Numbered from the stretch's first letter, positions 43,990-55,855 are shown. The stretch is DNA of 64,000 nucleotides from Symsagittifera roscoffensis (GCF_963678635.1 NC_087063.1:16988449-17052448); one strand, 5' to 3'. The notes: a model not told the origin generated them from the letters alone. A program made the numbers and translations.

Positions 43990-45316
43990 TTCTAGCATTT
44001 GAAAGGCTCGTTGTAAAATTTCTATTGATGCAGGCAATTTCGTTCCGGACATTTTGCGCTTTTGCAATTTTTTTTTGACAACGATTTTTTGAAATTTTTT
44101 CCGCTTGATTTTAATCATATTCATTCATATATGTATCGCAAGTGGTGCGAAGCTCAGCTCCGCCTGTGTTAAATTTTAATGCAAACTGAACTTATTTGCG
44201 TTCCATATTTTTTGGTTCGGGAGATCCTTTTTTAATAGATGTCTATGAATTTCGCCGTGGTTGCTTCGGATTTCTCCCACTTAAGTGTGGATTGGGCAAT
44301 ATATTAGGGGTGGTGTTTATCAAGATGGATTTGTATTGCGAGGAGGAGGAGGATCCCAAGAAAAAACTATGCTAATGGAAATATAAAAGAAACTTGAAGA
44401 GCTTAAAGACTTCTTTACTTAGTAGTTTTTGCGCCGTTTTTTTTAAAGGCAATTCTCAAACTTTCGCGTAATTTGCTGTTATAAATTGAGACTTTGAGGC
44501 TGAACAGAATGGGTTGAGCTGGTTGACGTAACCTCTAAAAATTTGGTTTTTTAGGCTCAACCAAAATTTTTTTAATTATAGTTATTATACTTTTTTTAAA
44601 TTATACTTCATATTTCCATACAAGCGTTAAGAGAGACGTTAACGCTTGAGCTCATTCTTTGTTTTTACTTATTGTGCAACTGTAAACAAAGTGCAACCTT
44701 TGCTTTGCTCTTGTTGTTTTGGCAGTAGAGGCTCAATGAATTGGTTTTGAAAATGTGTGTTTTTTTTTCTTCAAATTTTGAATGTGTTTGCCCGTGATGC
44801 GAAGGAACGTTTTTTGATAGATTGTTGTTATGGTTCTTGTTGTTGTTAGTCCGATATTTAAGCCTTCGTCGAGCTGAGCTGGAGGTCTGTTGAGATTACA
44901 AAAAATGGGTTTAAGAACAGTTAAATAGATGATGTGGTGTGTCTGGTGCTGTGCAGTGAGGGCTGTTAGGGGAGACGTTATTAAAACGGCATTAAAACAG
45001 CGACTGAAGCCGAATATTAAATGGGCAAGGATGCGCTTAGTTGAGTGAGAGAGTGTTGTCAATTCTTACTCTGACACGTGTGGGGTTTAAGTGAGATAAT
45101 TTTTAGTGGGGGCGCCTCATCAATGGGTTCTTGAACTCTATGAAGTTTGAATGTGGCTTAGAAAGGTTTTGAAATTCTGGCTTACGACAAAACTAAGCTA
45201 ATTGAAATCGGTTGTAGAGTTACACTTTACAATGTAGTGCTTGGGATAGCGGCTGGTGATACTGGTAAAATTAGAAAGTGATTGAAGTTGCGTAAGTTTG
45301 GATTGTGAGCTGAGAT
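43990..45316. other. AT-rich intergenic DNA
   Basis: I see no gene. A CGCAAGTGGTGCGAAGCTC hairpin-type repeat lies at 44139-44157. The remaining sequence is poly-T tracts and short ORFs without protein-like composition (for example 44733-45062, minus). Confidence 0.4.
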
Positions 45317-45324
45317 GAAATCAG

Positions 45325-45761
45325 GGTAACTTCCCAAATGGCATAATTCCCAAATGGCATAAAAATGGAAACTTTTCCCAAATGGCATAAATTTCAAGTT
45401 TTCATTGTAATTTAAACGTTTTCTATCAATTTCTATTTCTATCATTTTGTCAGGAACGAAAGCATGTGAACAAGATTTGGAATTAATTGCTTCCAAACAA
45501 ATTTAAGCAACAGATTTGTCGAAAAAAATTGACCACATGAAGCTTATTAATAATCGCAAGCTTATGCTTCTTGCTTTGATAAAGTTTTTAACGATAAAAT
45601 GTCAATCAACATTTGAATTGACAATTTGACTAATTTTCTCACATTGTTCACGAAAAAATTGTTCTCGATTTTTCCAAAGCAACTGTTGCATGAAATTTAT
45701 GCCATTTGGGAATTTTTTCATTTTTATGCCATTTGGGAATTATGCCATTTGAGACGTAATC
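45325..45761. mobile_element. 437-bp non-autonomous TIR element with perfect 8-bp target duplication
   Basis: It is flanked by GAAATCAG at 45317-45324 and 45762-45769. Inverted ends of about 65 bp (45330-45396 and 45691-45752) each hold three CCCAAATGGCAT units in mirrored arrangement. The centre is AT-rich and non-coding. An 8-bp TSD points to a hAT- or P-like transposase supplied in trans; the ends do not begin with the usual hAT CA. Confidence 0.85.
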
Positions 45762-45769
45762 GAAATCAG

Positions 45770-46930
45770 CTTATGATGATTTCTAACATTCCTTGCAGCT
45801 GCTCTCGCTTAAGTGCACTCGCTAAGTATTCAGAGTGCTTCATTTTGCGCTATTTGCATGCTTGTAATCGATTTATTGCTGTCTGCATGGGTGGTTCAGG
45901 CTGATCAGGTGTAGTCAAGAATTGATTTTTAGCAAGAGTTGGAGGCATGCAGTGTTCAAGGAAGCTTAGGTATGAGTCCAAAGAGACACCAAGCATTTTC
46001 AAGATGCTTTTATGTGGTGTCACACATTGTTATTTTGGGGTCAGTGTTAGATTCTCTATTGTTATTCGAAGAGGTTGATTGAACCTTTGTTTGAAGACAG
46101 TCGTCTACTGATGAAAAAATCATGTTATAATTTGAGATAGCTGCTCAGTGTTGGAGGCGTTTTTCATGTCAAAGAGCTCGACGAAGAATTGGAATTTATC
46201 GGCATAGGACTGAATTTTTGTTTCTCAAGGCACATTTTATTGTGTCATGCTCGTAGAAATTGAAAGAGTGGGTGAGATCACAGAGCCTTGAGGGTCGCCT
46301 GTACGTACAACCCTGGATGTAGACAAAGCTTTCCTGGTTTGAGTTTTGGCTTGCCGGATAAATTGGTAGCCATCTTGTCACGCTTTCGAATGCACTGATC
46401 ATCTGAAGCAGTTGAAGTAAAGTACAATGACAGTCTATGACAAAAGCGTAAGATTAAAATTCAGTGACAAGTGCAGTCCTTTCAGGAGGTCATCGTCGAT
46501 TTATATTAGCACTGATGTTAAACTCAAGAGTAAATCAGCCCGTTGTTGTCCTGCATAAGGAACGTAAATTTTACTGATGAGCACCCTTCGTCAGGTACTT
46601 TGACATGGTAGGGGGCTCAAACTTTCTAAAAGAGAATGAGAAAGGCGCTAAACGAGATAGGTATTGGTCTTGCTAGAAGTTTTTTTTGTTTCGCTAAAAA
46701 AACTTCCTCAGCCCAAAAATTTTCAGCCTATTTTTTTATCGCCTTAACGACCTAATCTTGTGTCGTTTCAAGAGAAACACAACTTAAAGACTCCCTTCCG
46801 CTTTTTTAAGTTTGGTTGTAAATTTACAAATCGGTTTGTTGATTTTTTTTCGTCGTAGAGCTTTATTTCCAAATTTAATAGAAATTTTAAAAATTTTTCT
46901 CCGAAAGTTATTCTGGTTTTCAAAAAGCGG
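45770..46930. other. Intergenic DNA without recognised features
   Basis: Short ORFs (for example 46196-46402, minus) lack conserved composition. No RNA gene or clear repeat is seen beyond AT-rich tracts. Confidence 0.4.
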
Positions 46931-46959
46931 TATCAATTGAAACCCGCCTACTCCAATGT

Positions 46960-47640
46960 GTGCCTGCATACTCCCGGAAAAAATTATCGCCCTTCGAATT
47001 GTAAATTTTTTGATTTTTTGACCGTTTTTTTAAATTTTTTTTCTACTTTTCTCGAGAACTACCCTCTTAAATTTGAGATTTTGGGTTCAATCGTAATTGC
47101 TGGTTGGGTGAATATCCTCTGCATAAGCGGCTACGCCCTATTTTTTCACTGAAAAAGCTATGATTCTCGGAAATGTCAATTTTTTGATTTGTTGACCGTT
47201 CTTTTTTACTTTTCTCGCCAACTATCCTGCCGAATCTGATATCATTGGTTTAATTGAAACAACAGGTTGTTGAAAGTCTACCTTTATAAATAGCTATGCC
47301 CAGTTTGTTGAAAAAAGTTTGCGCCTTCAAACAAGTCGAAGTTTTGAAACGTTGAGTGTTTTTTGGAATCTTTTCGACTTACGCGAAAACTACCGTGCCA
47401 ATTTTTAGATTGTGTTTAATCGTGAAACCCGGTTTTGGGAATTTCTCTGCTTAAGTGGCCACTACTTGATTTTTGCAGAAAAAAATTATGGTTTTTGGAA
47501 ATCCTTTTGACTGTTTTTAAGAACTTTGACTGTTTTTTAGAAACTTTTTTTTTTCAAATTTTCTCAATCAAATTTGAGATGAAAAGTTCAAATGAAAGAA
47601 CTGGTTGCAATAATGGTCCTGCAGAAGCGGCGAATCCTTA
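46960..47640. repeat. Diverged tandem array, ~168-bp unit, four copies
   Basis: Landmarks recur with a steady period: TTTTTGACCG/TTGACTG-type blocks at ~47010, 47185, 47355 and 47520, and GCATAAGCGGCTACGCC-type blocks at 47123, 47288, 47452 and 47624 (steps 165, 164, 172). Copies have drifted strongly, which suggests an old local satellite. Confidence 0.65.
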
Positions 47641-48530
47641 ATTTTGGATAAGAAAAATGTTACCTCTTTGGGAAAATTGATAATCTCATTTTTTTACTCT
47701 TATTTTAGTAAAGAAACAACTAAGGTTTTAGGCAAAGTCCAATTTTTGAAATCACAATTTTTTTCGTTCCGCATCAGAATAGCAATTTCGTTCAATATCA
47801 AACACGGATCTCCAGTTTTTTCCGGGCCCCTAATTGTTTTTTTATTGCAGCTAACGATAATTTCGGTTTGCCTAGTTTTTTGCATTATTTATTAAAAAAA
47901 TTCGACTAAATATTTTTATGTTTGTGCTGTATCGCAAGTGGTTAGAAGCTCCACTTCGCCTCTTTGTATGTATTTCCTACTGAGAGGAGCACGATCTGGC
48001 TGTTTGCATAAATGAAGACAGAAAAGTTTCGTTGATTCTGTTTTTACTTGCGAGAGAAAGTGACTGGTAATCGGGAACAAGACCTTTTTTCCCGTGAAAA
48101 ATGTTTATTACATTTTCTACCGACATGGTTAATTCTGACATGCTCAAACGCTGACATGCTCACTTTCCTAAAAACTTAAACAAAATTTTTTCTTTTCAAA
48201 AAATAATCGAAAAAATGTTGTTTTCGTCCTAATTTCTGTCGGCCGATTTTCCGTTTCTTTTTTTTTTCAAATAACATTTATATTATCTGATTAGATTTTC
48301 AAGCGGTTCTTTTTCAAATCTGGGCTTCTTTATGTTCAATTGAAACATTTTTTAGTGTTATGGAAAGTTGTTCTATAGTTTCTGATTTTTAATAGTTATG
48401 TGTGATGCGTATGTCTTTTTTTTGGTTACTAGGTTTCGGTGTATGTTATATCGGCTAAGTCATTTTATGTTTTGCAGTTTCACGAGCGAGTTGTTTTTGG
48501 TGCTTTTGAATGTTTTAGAAAGAATGGTTC
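47641..48530. other. Intergenic DNA with repeat fragments
   Basis: It holds a CGCAAGTGGTTAGAAGCTCC hairpin-type repeat at 47933-47952 and a fragment of a TTTTTTCCCGTGAAAAATG family at 48088-48106 (also at 54855, 58415, 39670). No gene is recognised. Confidence 0.4.
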
Positions 48531-48539
48531 CTTAACATT

Positions 48540-49165
48540 TTACTTTAAAGAAAAGTTTTTAGCTTAAAGCTTTTTTTTATGTCTACAATTTCATTTTCAG
48601 CTTATCGAGGTTCGACCCATGTTTTTGCGCCTTAGTTGCCGCTCGGTTATTAATTCTCAATGCTTATCAAGGGTGATTCTGATTCTCGTCCGAGACAAAT
48701 GTATGAAATTTTTGTAGTTACAGTTTTTTGAACTTAGTTCGATTTATTTTTTTCAGCTTAATTTTTTAAATTCCAATATCTTGTAATACAGTGTTTTAAA
48801 TGTATCGTTATTCAACTTATTTTGCGTATTTTTAAGGGGAAATTGTTATTTATGCTTTTGCCCGTTTCAACAGTGATGGGTCGTACAAATTTGATTTTAC
48901 AAAATTTTCTAGCTTGAATATTTTTCATGTCTACAGTTTAGTTTTCGGCTCAAAGAGGGTCGACCCAAGTTTTTTCGCCTAACTTGCCGCTCGGTCATTC
49001 ATTCTCAGTGCTTGTTAAAGCTATTTGTGAAAATCGTCAGCGACAAAAGTATGAAGTTTTTTGTAATAAGAGTTTTTGGACTTTTTTCAAGTTATTTTTG
49101 CAGCTTAATTTTTTTGAAAGAAAAAGGTTTCCCTCTTTTTTTTCCATTTTTTCTAATGCAATGTT
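48540..49165. repeat. Direct duplication of a ~260-bp segment
   Basis: 48540-48800 and 48895-49155 share order and wording: ATGTCTACA, a GGTTCGACCCA/GGTCGACCCAA block, TTGCCGCTCGGT, ATTCTCAATGCTTATCA/ATTCTCAGTGCTTGTTA, then CAGCTTAATTTTTT. The offset is about 355 bp. No protein is encoded consistently by both copies. Confidence 0.65.
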
Positions 49166-50868
49166 TTAAATGTATCGAAAGTGTAACGGAGCTCCGCTTT
49201 GCCTCTGTATTTAGATTTGGAATTCCACTGCCTTCCTGGTGAATCCAGTCGCTCATGAATGCTTGCGGCTGGATTCATATATGTTTCAGTGCGTGCATTT
49301 TTTAAGTCATATAGCGGTTAGGTAAAAGGATTGTGGTCCATACCGGCACGTAAAATTGAACTGTTGCTAAGAAGACTTAAAAGCCCAGCTTCGTTTGCTC
49401 CGAAACCAAACACCCAGACTGGGTATATTTTTTGCGCTCTTAAAAAGCGGTAGGGTATAATGGAGCTATTTGCGGCGACTGTTTTCGCTCTGCGTGTCCC
49501 CTGCTTGAAGGCGGCACATATAGACCTTTTTTTGATTTTTCTGAAGAATACGTTTTTTTTTTGCGGTTGAAAGCTGCAAAAAATTGGAAGTTTTTGTTCT
49601 GAAAGTGGCTTTACTTTTTTCGGGAATTTTTGCCGTACAGCAAAAAGTGGAAAACAGCTGTTTTATGTCGGCTAGGAAAAACTATTCGCTTAAAATCGGT
49701 TATATCTTTAAGTTTTAAAGTGTTTTTAGGTTTTGCTTGTTCATAAATTGTTTTAATTGCGTGTAGTTTTTGTTCGACCAGGAACTATGTCGGAGAGTAT
49801 CTTTTCGAAGATTTTTGACAACCTTAAAAAAATTTGAGGATCTTAAGTGTGGTATGATAATCTATCCCTCCTAGCCGTGATTAGAAATTCGAAAAAACAA
49901 TTTAAAAAAAGTTGTCAGTGTCAAAAAATTTGATGTAAATTTTCTGTGAAAGAATATTTTGTTCATTTCGTGAGTTTATACTTCTTGCCGAAACGAGGTG
50001 TTTTTTTGTGGTTCAAGAATTTTTCCGTAAAACGTATGTCGTTATGATATTTCCTGTTATTTGTAAATTAGCAAACCGTGACTTGGTGGTATGTTTTCCT
50101 TGATATTTTTTTTCGCTTGAAAACTAATTTAGTTTGAGGCCTAGTTACCGTTCGATAATGTTTTCCGAATCTTTATTAATTAAGATCTTTAATTAATCTT
50201 TATTAATCTTTTCCTCAAATTGAAAAACATTCAAACTATTTTACGGCTTTTTGTTAATGTAATTCTTCGTCTTTTTTTGTTTTAGCCTGTCAACAGACAA
50301 AATTGTTCTCATTTTAATAGTTTCACAAAAGTATCTGCAAGCTTTATTTTTTTGTATAAGACCTTTTTATTGGCAAATATCTTGAAATTTAAGGTTGAAA
50401 GATTTTCTTAAAACTTGTCTCCTGATTCCACGGCCATTAACGCACGAATCTCTGCGTCTTTCTGGGTTCGGCCTCTTACCTGCAGGTTACGCAAAATCAA
50501 GCCCGCAGAGTTATTACCGGCTCAACATTCATGAGTTCCACTGCCCACCTGCACAGTGAGGTCGAGATCCTCAATGTTCCAAATCACCACACTCTTTTAA
50601 CCTCTCAATTTTTTATCTCGTCATACCGCCCCATCATTCAAATAAATTTTACTCATCCTACCCCACACCCTCACGTCAAGTTCGACAACCAATTTTAAGT
50701 GCTTTTAAAGAAGATACAGACTCAGTTTTAACCAATCTTAATCCTTCACTCAATCTTAATAACCCAGAAGAAGTTTCCACTTTCGTTTTTAACCACCACA
50801 AGTCCTTTTTAAATCAAAACCACCAAATCTAGTAAACAACTTCCTCGCAGAAATCCCTCCCTCTGTTG
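49166..50868. other. Intergenic DNA before the Penelope-like element
   Basis: A hairpin-type repeat (GTAACGGAGCTCCGCTTTGC) lies at 49182-49201. The stretch 50400-50868 is unusually C-rich and less AT-biased than its surroundings and could be the residue of another mobile element, but no ORF or repeat partner was found. Confidence 0.35.
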
Positions 50869-51098
50869 TGAACACGGCCCGGGAAGTCTGGCCGAAGGCT
50901 GGCTACCGCGGGTCGCGTCTCCCTGTTCTGTTTTCTGTATGTTGCATCTCTTTTATAGATGTCACAGAATAGTACTTGTTGTTGTTGTTTTTTGTGATTA
51001 TTTTTATAATTTTTTAAATTTCCAGTGTCTGATGATGCATACTAGTTATGCGAAAAGCTTCACAATTCAGTTTTGAACATTGATTCCAGTTTTCAACA
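50869..51098 (+). repeat. 5' pseudo-LTR of the Penelope-like element
   Basis: It is about 90% identical to 53696-53931 (same orientation), starting at TTGTGAACACGG and ending at TTTTCAACAC. Direct flanking repeats (pLTRs) are usual for Penelope-like elements. It contains a candidate hammerhead ribozyme core at 51027-51052. Confidence 0.85.
51027..51056 (+). ncRNA. Candidate hammerhead ribozyme core in the 5' pLTR
   Basis: The conserved box CTGATGA is followed by a perfect 5-bp stem (GCATA..TATGC) closed by a short loop and then GAAA, which is the catalytic core and stem II of a hammerhead. Penelope-like elements are known to carry such ribozymes in their pLTRs. I could not fold stems I and III or fix the GUH cleavage site convincingly by eye, so activity is uncertain. 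Confidence 0.5.
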
Positions 51099-53702
51099 CT
51101 TCTACGCATCAATGTTTGTTCCTCTGAAACTTTTGAAGAAGATATTGAAACACCACGCTTGGACGTCCTTCTTGGAATACAGAACGAGATGGATAAAAAG
51201 GCGTCATTGTGAGCTTCGGATAGCCTTCCTGAAGGCTTGCATTTCCAACGATGTGATTCCTAACTTTTTGCGGTTTCGAATCCCAGCCAACGGTTGCTTC
51301 GAACCCACCATCGTTCACAACTTTCAACGTCGTCTGCTACGTGGTCAGTTGGTGTCTGCCGAGCATGCACTTATGCAGGCTACTCGAAGATTGACTGACA
51401 CCCGTTCCGAGATCCTGAAGTCATGCCCGCGCAGTCTGCTCCCCAGCGTTGTTCTCCACTGCCGGATTCAACTGGGAACGAGCACAAGGATGCTGAGATA
51501 GAAACACCAGGCGAAACTTGCATTGCTCGCTGAACGTCAAGAGAAACCGCTTCATGGCGTCCATGACACAGTCCGTGTCTTGGTAGATATCAGGCCGCCT
51601 GAATTTGTGCTCGAGTTCTTGTCGTTCGGTCCGAAGCATCCGGTTCTTAGTAAGTTCGATGACGTCGATTTCTTCGCGCAGTTCGACAAGTGTGTAAACC
51701 AGTAAGTCGCTAACGGAGCGAACTCCGAAGATATCAACCACCTGAATGAGCTTGCGTCCTGGTACTCCAGGAACATGCGCGAACGACCTGCTAACCGCTC
51801 GTTGATCAGAGTGAAGAAGTATCTTGTCGACAATGACCTGAAGGCAATACCATTTGACAAGGGTGCAGGCTGCTGTATCATGAAGAAGAGTGACTACATA
51901 CAGAAGCTCAATGGTGTCCTAGTCAGTCCACAGTTCCAGGTGGTCGAAGAGGGTAATCAACGACGGGTCATCAAACTCGAAGAAGAGTTTAACAGAAGTC
52001 TCAAGCGCCTGAAGGACGCGAACAAAATTACTGCAGAGTTTTATGAGAAGTCCCGGAGTTGTGGGGCCCAACCAGCGCGCTTGTATGGTTTAGCTAAAGT
52101 ACACAAGCAAAGCATTCCTTTGAGACCCGCTTTGTCGCTTCCGGGTTTGTGTTACGAAAATCTGACACAGTCGTTGTCCAAATGGCTAGAACAGCTACCC
52201 GGCGCCAACATCGAGACCTCCACCGTCAGAGGCTGTCGTCATGTGGAAATGGAAGAGGATGAGGTTTTCTTTTCCCCTGACATGTAGAGCCTCTACTCGA
52301 ACGTCCCTGTTAGTGAGTCTATCCAATTAGCAGCTGATATTCTATTCAGACAAGACAGGGTTCCAGAGTTTGAGAAAGCCACTTTCACTGAGTTAATGAA
52401 CCTCGCTGTTCGAAATGTCACGATTCTGCACAATGACACGTGGTTCGCTCAGAAAGATGGTCTTGCGATAGGCTCTAAACTTGCTGTTTAATTAGCCAAT
52501 ATTTGGATGAAGAGTTTTGAAGATAAACTCTCCGGTCATTTTCAGGGAGCAGCTGCTGAAAACAGCGACAGTCCTAGTATCAAACGTAAACCAAAGTATC
52601 CTTGCAGGGTCTGCTCCAGTGCGGTCACTCACAGGCACTACTCGGTGCAAGGCTGTAGATGCGGTTATTGGGTTCATCGCCTCTGTGCCGGTTTGTCAGT
52701 TGCTGAGATCAGAAGAATCGATCCAAGCATTTGGCACTGTGGTTGCCGTGTCGTCAGCCAGGACATCCGTGATGTGTTCACCACCCCTGCTAAGGTGTTT
52801 GCCAGATATGTGGATGACATATTCCAATCTGCCGACATTGATGCTTTGTTTGAGGCTGCGAATGCGTTGCACCCGAATTAGAAGTTTCGAATGAGTATGA
52901 GGTGAACGGCAAGATCCCGTTCCTTGACACGATGATTGAGCGCGGAGATAACTGGGTGTCCACCAGTTGGTACCACAAACCCACGGATACCGGCCTTTAT
53001 CTGTCCTATCACGCATGTGCACCAGTTAAATACAAGCGGAATATTGTCGAGGGCACTGTTCATAGGATACATCACGCCACGTCTGATTGGGTTACTTTCG
53101 ATAATGGAACACAGAAACTCAAGGAAGACTTGGCTAAGAACCAGTACCCGCCATCGTTCGTAGATCACATCATTTCACGGACGATTGAGAAGATACGGCA
53201 GAATCCCTCGAATGGTGAACTTGAGAGTCATGTCGCTTCCCGCCTGACTGATCACAATGAGCGACCCGTCATGGTGTTACCTTACCGTGGTAGTATCTCT
53301 GATCAATTTGGCAAGAGGCTCAAAAAGATTCAAGATGTGAGCGTCATTTTCACCACAAGGAAGCTGAAAACTCTCATGCCTTCACTCAAAGCGCCGGTTG
53401 CTGCAGAGCTAAGAAGTCGTGTGGTGTATGAAATTCGTTGTTCGGACTGCAACGCCCGCTACGTCGGGCAAACAGTGCGCCACTTCTGCACACGATTGAA
53501 GGAGCATCGGAAGACAACGGCACCCGTTGGAAAGCACCTTACTGGCTGCGAAGGAGTCACCAGATACGAAACAAAGATCCTTGCCCAGGCACATGAACTG
53601 ATCACCCTTTTGACAATGGAAGCGTTGCATATACAGCGTAGGCAACCACAGCTGAACAGCCGAGAGGAATATCGGCAAAGAACTCTGACTATCCGGTTGT
53701 GA
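51073..53702 (+). pseudogene. Penelope-like element: RT with inserted PHD-like finger and GIY-YIG endonuclease
   Basis: Reading frame 1 runs from 51073 through stops at 51499, 51703, 52285, 52489 and 52879, then shifts frame near 52890 and continues open to 53702. Order: N-terminal helical region; EFLSFGPKHPVLS (typical PLE block); RT blocks DLKAIPFDKGAGCC, LYGLAKVHK..LRPALSLPG, motif A (DM, stop, SLYSNVPV), motif B (DGLAIGSKLAV, stop, LANIWM), then a Cys/His finger, motif C (ARYVDDIF), a PLE thumb (IPFLDTMIERG..GLYLSYHACAP), and a GIY-YIG nuclease (VVYEIRCSDC, ARYVGQT, RLKEH, later Glu of MEALHI). PLEs prime reverse transcription at nuclease cuts. The copy is dead through its stops, but all catalytic motifs survive. 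Confidence 0.92.
52596..52760 (+). other. PHD-like zinc finger inserted between RT motifs B and C
   Basis: Inside the PLE frame, about 55 residues read PCRVCSSAV, then QGCRCGYWVHRLCAGLS, then IWHCGCRV. The Cys/His spacing is C-x2-C, C-x1-C, H-x2-C, C-x1-C with a Trp two residues before the His, the hallmark of PHD/RING-like cross-brace fingers that read histone tails. It lies between LANIWMKSFEDKL (motif B helix) and FARYVDDIF (motif C), where PLE RTs normally have a much shorter connection. Confidence 0.75.
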
Positions 53703-53931
53703 ACACGGTCCGGGGAGTCTGGCCGAAGGCTGGCTACCGCGGGGCGCGTCTCCCTGTTCTATTTTCTGTATGTTGCATCTCTTTTATAGATGTCACAGAA
53801 TAGTACTTGTTGTTGTTGTTTTTTTTTGTGATAATTTTTATAATCTTTTTTGTTTCCAGTGTCTGATGATGCATACTACTTATGCGAAAAACTTCACAAT
53901 TCAGTTTTGACATGGATTCCAGTTTTCAACA
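53696..53931 (+). repeat. 3' pseudo-LTR of the Penelope-like element
   Basis: This is a direct repeat of 50869-51098. It begins within the last codons of the PLE frame (TTGTGAACACGG overlaps the stop) and has the same CTGATGA..GAAA hammerhead-like core (53862-53890) with one loop substitution. The few differences between the two copies suggest an insertion of moderate age. Confidence 0.85.
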
Positions 53932-54950
53932 CCCATTTCAAATGAAACAAGAAAAGAAGGTTGCTGTGCAAGTAGTACAGAATGTTCCGAGCCCACCACA
54001 TTCATAAAAGACTAGATTAAATAGTTTTTTTTCTTCAGAGTAATTTCAGTGCGTGGCGTGATGAGAGAAGTGTACATGCATGTAGAATTTCAGTAAATTA
54101 GGCCTAATTGACAAAAATTAGGCGTGTCTCCAAAAATTGAACTTTTTTTCACAAAAAATTTGAAACTTTTAAACAAACTTTTATTGCCTTGGAAGCGCTA
54201 AATGAAGCTTCCAAAACTAGTTTTCGCTTAGAAAAATCAAGTTTTTTCGTCTAAATGATTAATTTTTCTATAATGAACGTTCGAAATGAGACTCGGCTCG
54301 ACGCGCTCAAAATTAGATTAAAATTCAAAAATTTCCAACTTGTTTTTCTCAAAACTGGGGTAACTTTTCGACATTTTAAAATGTCGTTTGAATAACGACT
54401 AAGGGTTTCAATACGATATATCACTCGACCCAGTACGATGATTACTTGTGGTAGCTGATTTTGCGTGGAAATAAAAAAAGGAATAGAAAATTTGGAACAA
54501 TTAGTGCGGAACAACTTCAATGATCGGAACAATTAGTGCACACTACTTTAAAAGAGTAGCCACAAATAAGGCATATCAACGGTGAAAAGTGTTCTCGATC
54601 AAAACACATTGACACTTTGGCAGTTTTGGTCCTTAAAGGGTCTAAGGCGTCCTATGTATCAGATTAGTATCTTTTCAATTGTACCATTACGTTTTGAGTC
54701 GTTTGCTACAGTTTTTGTTTCGTTGAAGCTGGTGAAAGCTATAAAATTTCTGACATCAAGATTTTTGTCTGACATCGAAATCAAGATTTTTTTATTGAAT
54801 TTTTGTTGATTACCTTTGCGATAAGCAAGAGTATTGCGATCGGGTACAAGATTTTTTCCCGTAAACAACTCTATTCACAGAATGGTCAAAATAGAAATAG
54901 TAAATTTAAGTGCAGTCAATAATAACTTCAAGTCTCTTTGCGATTCCGGC
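53932..54950. other. Intergenic DNA
   Basis: No gene. A fragment of the ATTACCTTTGCGATAAGC..TTTTTTCCCGTAAACAAC repeat family lies at 54810-54870 (other copies at 39620, 58370, 60940). Confidence 0.4.
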
Positions 54951-54954
54951 ACAC

Positions 54955-55110
54955 TTGATCTGGAAGTAATAACGAAAACGCCTGGGACGGCAAAGGTCCT
55001 GAGTTCGAAACTGACAGTACCTGTTTTTTTAAATTGTTAACATTCAGTTTTAAAAAAGTCGGCTTATTGTTTGTCTGCTTATGTTTTGTCGGCTTAGTTG
55101 TCACATTACA
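54955..55110 (+). repeat. SINE-like unit
   Basis: B box-like GAGTTCGAAACTG (55001-55013), then CAGTACCTG, a T-run and the family tail TTATTGTTTGTCTGCTTATG..GTCGGCTTAG. Confidence 0.5.
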
Positions 55111-55479
55111 GAAGTGTGTTTCCTGTACGCAGGTTTTTTATTTGCTTTTGTATGTGATTTTTTACTGCTGTTTTTAATTTTACTAGCCTTGATTTCGTAT
55201 ATTTTATTTTGTTTTTGTTTTTATTTCGCTTAAAACCTTTATTCCGCCCTCATGGTTTCGGCATATATTTTTTGGGCTTAGTAACCTATTTTTGAGTAAT
55301 TTCACGGAAAACATAATTTTTATGCTCGTCTTTGAATTGCACAAAAAATCAAAATTTTAAAAGAAGTTATAGTTTTTCATGACAAGAATTTGTTTCCTGT
55401 TTTTTCGCTTTCTCTATTCCTTTTTTTTTCCCGCTTGATAGGTTTGGGCCTTTATTAAATGGCCTCATATTGGGTCTTT

Positions 55480-55810
55480 CCACGAGTGAAAAAAGTTTAT
55501 GTTTGCCTGAGCGTGTTTTGAGTGCGAGGGGGACTTACTTGTTTTTTATTAGTCCTTAATTTTTTTGATTTTTTTTCCATTTTTTTCAGCCTAAGTAGGT
55601 TTCAGCTTATTTTATATCGGCTTAGTGACTAATATTTTTTCTTTTGACGAGCAAATAAAGTTTTATATGTGTGTTTTGAGGGGAGGGGGATATTTTAGTT
55701 TTATATTAGTCTTAAATTTTTTCGGCTTTTTTGTTTTTTTCCCTTTTTTCGGCTAAATAGGTTTCGGCTTATATTATATCGGCTTAGTGACCTTGACGAG
55801 CAAGTAAAGT

Positions 55811-55855
<45 letters not shown>

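Noticed and set aside
51499-52881. Possible alternative genetic code (TAA/TAG read as amino acids) because of five in-frame TAA/TAG codons in the Penelope-like frame
   Set aside because: At conserved positions the stops replace residues that should be hydrophobic (Leu/Val-type), consistent with point mutation of TTA/TTG codons. The exchanger gene uses normal Gln codons and a TAA stop, and element A also has a TGA break.
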